This document shows positions 6,634 through 9,279 of a stretch of DNA of 9,279 nt, piece after piece. The notes beneath the pieces are model-generated. The model was not told the DNA's origin. It was given only the letters and a program-made list of their open reading frames with translations, and did no database searches. Location: assembly GCA_017467205.1 (NCBI GenBank), contig JAFTSQ010000026.1, positions 1 to 9,279 of the forward strand, in the 5' to 3' direction. Each line of letters starts with the position of its first letter. The stretch's first letter is position 1. This DNA is from Clostridia bacterium (lineage in GTDB: Bacteria; Bacillota_A; Clostridia; Oscillospirales; CAG-272). A program made the position numbers and the translations under genes.

Positions 6634-7836
6634 TTAATTTTCAGCCTTTGATTTCCTCTTGTACGGAAGTGAAATTATAACGCCGACGAGCATAAGCGCA
6701 AACCAAACGAGTATCAGCTTATCCCAGCCGAAGCTGTTTTCTGCTGCAAACCCGAAAACGGCTGACGCGCCTGCCGCCGCCATATAGCTGAGGAAATCAA
6801 GGAAGCCCGTAGCGCCCGACACCATACCCGTGTCACGAAGACTGGGACAATAGCGACTCCAGAGAATGCTCGCCGCGCAGTCGTTCGCCATAATCGCAAG
6901 CACCATAATAACTATGTTTACGACGGGCACACTTACGAAATACAAGAGCGCAAACAAGAACGCCGACACCGAGAAGAACAATAGAACCGAAAGGTTCATA
7001 TTGCAGCCGAGCCGCTCGTAAAGGAATATCGCAATAAAGGACGAGAGCGAAATAAAGAGGGTGGTTACCGTGTAAATAACCGACGACTCCTCACTCGTAT
7101 AGCCGAGATACTGAACGAAATAGGTGGTCATCCAGGCAACCACGGCGGTACGCACGACGCCCGTCAGAATCGAGATAAGCGAGAACTTAACGAAGCTATG
7201 CTCAAGGAGCACTTTTATATTTTGAACGCCGCGCTTTTCGGTCTTGTACTGACCGTACTTGATAACTCCGCGACCCTCAAGTATACTGAATGATGCAACA
7301 ACGGCAACCGCCATAACGACCAGCACCGCACTGCTGATATCGAACACCCTCTCCCAAACGAACAGAGATGCAAGAAAGCCTGCGGCGGGCGAGCCGAAGA
7401 AGGACGCAAAGGTATATCCGAGGCTGACGCGAGTTGCGTGGAGCGGCTCGGTGTTCTCCGCCACGACCTTGGTCATAGGACCGTATATCATAGAAAGTGA
7501 AAATCCGGCAAGTGCGTAAACGGCAACCGCGAGGCACGGCGTCGGGGTTACGCGGGTAAACACGAGGTTTGCAACGCCCGCACCGAAAAGGCCGATGCTT
7601 ATCATCCACTTTGCCTTTATCTTATCGCCTATTGCGCCGTTTATCAGCTGACCGACAGCGTAGAATATAAAGTAGAGCGAGGAAAGCGTTCCAATATAGC
7701 CCTCCTCAAATCCCGCCTCAATCATCTGGGGGGTAACTGCGCCCAATATATTTCTCGATATGTAGACTGCAAAATAGGAAATAGAGCAAAGCGATCCTAC
7801 GAGGATAGCCTTCTTAGCGCTCTGACTTATCTTCAT
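6634..7836 (-). CDS. Major facilitator superfamily transporter, OPA (organophosphate:phosphate antiporter)-like
   Basis: The 400-residue protein is very hydrophobic, with about 12 membrane segments. A short cytoplasmic loop after TM2 carries the MFS motif GAIGDKIKAKW (about 67-77), and a longer charged loop separates the halves (about 190-210, GVIKYGQYKTEKRG). Two arginines fall where GlpT of the OPA family has its phosphate-binding residues: R28 in the first helix (YFAVYISRNILG) and R229 in the first helix of the second half (GVVRTAVVAWMTTYF). This suggests a phosphorylated or other anionic substrate, which I cannot name. I start it at the ATG 7834-7836, served by AAAGGA about 12 bases upstream; the in-frame TTG at 7855-7857 has no ribosome binding site. 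It lies downstream of an AraC regulator on the same strand but has its own strong promoter. Confidence 0.88.
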   Translation of the reverse strand: MKISQSAKKAILVGSLCSISYFAVYISRNILGAVTPQMIEAGFEEGYIGTLSSLYFIFYAVGQLINGAIGDKIKAKWMISIGLFGAGVANLVFTRVTPTPCLAVAVYALAGFSLSMIYGPMTKVVAENTEPLHATRVSLGYTFASFFGSPAAGFLASLFVWERVFDISSAVLVVMAVAVVASFSILEGRGVIKYGQYKTEKRGVQNIKVLLEHSFVKFSLISILTGVVRTAVVAWMTTYFVQYLGYTSEESSVIYTVTTLFISLSSFIAIFLYERLGCNMNLSVLLFFSVSAFLFALLYFVSVPVVNIVIMVLAIMANDCAASILWSRYCPSLRDTGMVSGATGFLDFLSYMAAAGASAVFGFAAENSFGWDKLILVWFALMLVGVIISLPYKRKSKAEN

Positions 7837-7857
7837 TTTAGTAGCAATTCCTTTCAA

Positions 7858-7873
7858 CGCAGCATCAGCTGCG
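7858..7873 (-). promoter_or_regulatory. Hairpin or operator in the transporter 5' leader
   Basis: CGCAGC-ATCA-GCTGCG is a perfect inverted repeat with 6-bp arms and a 4-base loop. It begins just after the predicted transcription start (near 7876) and ends five bases before the AAAGGA ribosome binding site. It could be a roadblock operator or an mRNA hairpin that affects translation or stability. Whether it is functional is inference. Confidence 0.4.
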
Positions 7874-7882
7874 CACCGCTAC

Positions 7883-7911
7883 ATTATAGCACACCGTAGG
7901 TGTGGAGTCAA
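7883..7911 (-). promoter_or_regulatory. Sigma-A promoter of the transporter gene, with a dyad in the spacer
   Basis: On the minus strand TTGACT (7906-7911) and a perfect TATAAT (7883-7888) are 17 bases apart. The spacer contains the perfect dyad CACACC-GTA-GGTGTG (plus-strand 7890-7904), which fills almost the whole gap between the two boxes. A protein bound there would exclude RNA polymerase, so it is a good operator candidate. The -35 box overlaps the stop codon of the upstream araC-type gene (7908-7910), so the promoter lies partly inside that gene's end. Confidence 0.83.
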
Positions 7912-8768
7912 GAGGACGAGGGGGTATTATTTTTTATAAGACCGCCCTTTATTGCCCCGCCCTGTCTGCCTATATGATTGATGTAGGTCAGAGGGGAAAT
8001 TCCCATCTCCTTTTTGAAGACGCGGGAGAAGTAGTGCGAATCGGTGTAGCCCGAGAGATAGGATATGTCGGTCACAGTGGTGTGACCCTGCTCTATAAGC
8101 GTGCAAGCGTACTGAATCCTTATCATATTAAGATAGGCAGAGAAACCGATGTGCAGGTTCTTTTTGAAGATAGTGGATATATATTTCGGGTTGTAGCCGA
8201 GCGCCTTGCCAAGATAGGTGAGTGACATATCCGAGCTCGTGAAGTTATCGTCAAGGAACTTCTTGATATTCGAGAAGCTCTCGCCCCTTGCGGTGCTGTA
8301 ACGCTCGGGAAAGATAGACGCGCCGATTACCGAGAAGGTGTAAAGCAGAATGCTCTCGCTCATAATGTCAATAAAGTCGCTACCCGTGTCGAGTCCTTTG
8401 CGCCAAAAGTCACCAACCTCAGAAAAATTCCTGAAAATGAATTTGCGAGTGCTTATCTTAAAGCTATCGAGCAACATATTTCCGCGCGCGCCGATGAAGC
8501 TTATGTACATATAGGAAAATCCCTCGTCCGAGAGGATTTGATAGGTGGCTGACGGGAAGGTGAAGAAAACGTCACCCGCCGAGAGCTCGTACTCCTCGTC
8601 ATAGAGACGTATTCTGCCCTTACCGGTGAAAACGTAGTGCATTTTATAGACCGAATCGCACCGCGCGGCGTCCTCCGCCGCAGTTTCAAGAACGAAATTC
8701 ACCGTATGCAGAGCGAAATAATCCTTTCTGTACGGTATGAACATACATACGTTGCCGTCCTGTGTCAT
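7908..8768 (-). CDS. AraC/XylS-family transcriptional regulator
   Basis: The 286-residue protein has a cupin-like sensor domain at the N-terminus (about 15-90, with KMHYVFTGKGRIRL and LSAGDVFFTFPSATYQI). A linker of about 80 residues follows, then a C-terminal AraC DNA-binding domain (about 167-265). The latter has two helix-turn-helix units: LTYLGKALGYNPKYISTIFK (183-202), and VTDISYLSGYTDSHYFSRVFKK, which starts at 232 and leads into the typical GISPLTY. Such proteins usually activate sugar-utilisation genes when the cupin binds a ligand. The ATG at 8766-8768 is chosen because GGAGG lies eight bases upstream; an earlier GTG (8775-8777) overlaps that ribosome binding site. It is followed by the transporter gene and divergent from an oxidoreductase gene, both plausible targets. 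The C-terminal tail is polar and unremarkable, and the ligand is unknown. Confidence 0.93.
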   Translation of the reverse strand: MTQDGNVCMFIPYRKDYFALHTVNFVLETAAEDAARCDSVYKMHYVFTGKGRIRLYDEEYELSAGDVFFTFPSATYQILSDEGFSYMYISFIGARGNMLLDSFKISTRKFIFRNFSEVGDFWRKGLDTGSDFIDIMSESILLYTFSVIGASIFPERYSTARGESFSNIKKFLDDNFTSSDMSLTYLGKALGYNPKYISTIFKKNLHIGFSAYLNMIRIQYACTLIEQGHTTVTDISYLSGYTDSHYFSRVFKKEMGISPLTYINHIGRQGGAIKGGLIKNNTPSSS

Positions 8769-8797
8769 AAGAGCCACCTCCGAATTTTTCTTTTTTC

Positions 8798-8826
8798 ATA
8801 TTAACACAAGCCGCGCCAAAATGCAA
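8798..8826 (-). promoter_or_regulatory. Weak candidate promoter of the AraC-type gene
   Basis: On the minus strand TTGCAT (8821-8826) and TAATAT (8798-8803) are 17 bases apart, about seven of twelve consensus positions. It would start transcription near 8791, leaving a leader of about 22 bases that includes the GGAGG site. A weak promoter is usual for a regulator gene, but the match is modest. Confidence 0.45.
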
Positions 8827-8842
8827 TAACAAAATGACTATT

Positions 8843-8860
8843 ATCCACGAATTGATGGAT
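8843..8860. promoter_or_regulatory. Candidate operator dyad between the divergent promoters
   Basis: ATCCA (8843-8847) and TGGAT (8856-8860) are perfect inverted repeats around a central AATT (8850-8853), an 18-bp imperfect palindrome. It lies upstream of the araC -35 box on one side and about 52 bases upstream of the expected start of the oxidoreductase transcript on the other. That suits an activator or a shared regulator site. AraC proteins more often bind direct repeats, so another dimeric regulator is possible. Confidence 0.35.
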
Positions 8861-8891
8861 TTTTTGGTATACAGCGCCGCATAATAAAAGA

Positions 8892-8897
8892 TATAAT
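8892..8897 (+). promoter_or_regulatory. -10 box of the oxidoreductase gene
   Basis: A perfect TATAAT lies 37 bases before the start codon. The bases 17 upstream of it (8869-8874, ATACAG) do not resemble TTGACA, so the promoter probably needs an activator, for which the divergent AraC-type regulator is the obvious candidate. Confidence 0.5.
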
Positions 8898-8934
8898 AAT
8901 GATAGAAATAAATTCCGACAAAGGAGAATTTCAA

Positions 8935-9279
8935 ATGAGCAAGGTAAAAATCGGCGTAATAGGAGGCTACCGCGGCCTTCATATGATTAAATACTGCGTG
9001 TCGGCGGAAAACGCAGAGGTCGTTGCTATATGCGACAAGGCCGACTGGGTGCTCGACCGTCTGAAAGAGCGGGATGACACGAAGAACGTCAAGCTCTATC
9101 GCGACTATGACGAGTTCCTGACTCACGATATGGACGCGGTGGTTCTTGCAAACTACGCGCATCAGCACGCGCCCTTTGCCATCAAGGCAATGAAGGCGGG
9201 CAAGCACGTCTTCTCCGAGGTGCTCCCCTGCCAGACTATGAAGGAGGCAGTTGAGCTCGTTGAGGCGGTTGAGGAAACC
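8935..9279 (+). CDS. Gfo/Idh/MocA-type oxidoreductase, N-terminal part (115 codons)
   Basis: The frame opens with ATG at 8935 behind AAGGAG (8921-8926) and stays open to the window end. The visible part is an NAD(P)-binding Rossmann domain: KIGVIGGYRGLHM (5-17) is the dinucleotide loop, with GGYRG where many relatives have GxGxxG. VVAICDKAD follows at the end of the second strand. DAVVLANYAHQHAPFAIKAMKAG (72-94) is the typical segment before the nicotinamide-binding motif. That motif, usually EKP, reads SEVLPC here (98-103), so the lysine expected in canonical members is missing. The family oxidises or reduces sugars and cyclitols in the cytoplasm. The C-terminal substrate domain is outside the window, so the substrate cannot be inferred. 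It is divergent from the AraC-type gene, which probably regulates it. Confidence 0.85.
   Translation, partial: MSKVKIGVIGGYRGLHMIKYCVSAENAEVVAICDKADWVLDRLKERDDTKNVKLYRDYDEFLTHDMDAVVLANYAHQHAPFAIKAMKAGKHVFSEVLPCQTMKEAVELVEAVEET

Noticed and set aside
8766..8777. GTG start (8775-8777) for the AraC-type regulator
   Set aside because: The GTG is part of the GGAGGTGG ribosome binding region that correctly serves the ATG at 8766-8768.
8686..9207. Minus-strand open frame across the araC-oxidoreductase intergenic region
   Set aside because: It runs through the divergent promoters and opposes the Rossmann-fold gene, with no domain and no ribosome binding site.

Overview
The window looks like chromosomal DNA from a Gram-positive Clostridia-type Firmicute of moderate GC content, probably an anaerobe of the Oscillospiraceae/Christensenellales sort (inference; no rRNA or tRNA gene is present to test it). 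The reasons are an HrcA/CIRCE-controlled hrcA-grpE-dnaK operon, an RNase Y gene followed by ymdB as in Bacillus subtilis, strong GGAGG-type ribosome binding sites, TTG starts and sigma-A promoters close to consensus. I see no mobile element, CRISPR array or stable RNA gene.

Left part (1-1815, minus strand): the class I heat-shock operon, transcribed leftward as hrcA, grpE and dnaK, with only the first 17 codons of dnaK in the window. Its promoter (TTGACA-17-TATATT) and a CIRCE operator with one mismatched base pair lie directly upstream of hrcA. HrcA therefore represses its own operon, and GrpE and DnaK are the nucleotide-exchange factor and Hsp70 of the same machine.

Middle part (1816-6604, plus strand): a divergent sigma-A promoter drives rny (RNase Y), followed by a structured 3' region and an intrinsic terminator, then ymdB (metallophosphoesterase) and mnmG (tRNA uridine-34 modification), which are 12 bp apart. 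These are RNA-metabolism housekeeping genes. The mnmG stop codon sits inside a 20-bp perfect inverted repeat that acts as a bidirectional terminator facing the next block.

Right part (6605-9279): an accessory, probably catabolic block. An OPA-type major facilitator transporter and an AraC-family regulator lie in tandem on the minus strand. A Gfo/Idh/MocA-type oxidoreductase, truncated by the window end, is divergent on the plus strand. The transporter has its own near-consensus promoter. That promoter overlaps the end of the regulator gene and carries a perfect dyad in its spacer. The regulator/oxidoreductase intergenic region holds another dyad and a TATAAT box without a good -35 box, as expected for an activator-dependent promoter. 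The likely logic is that the AraC protein senses a sugar or sugar derivative, the transporter imports or exchanges it, and the oxidoreductase acts on it; the substrate cannot be read from the sequence. The best candidates for something undescribed are this module, with its non-canonical oxidoreductase motif (EVLP in place of EKP), and the structured RNA between rny and ymdB.
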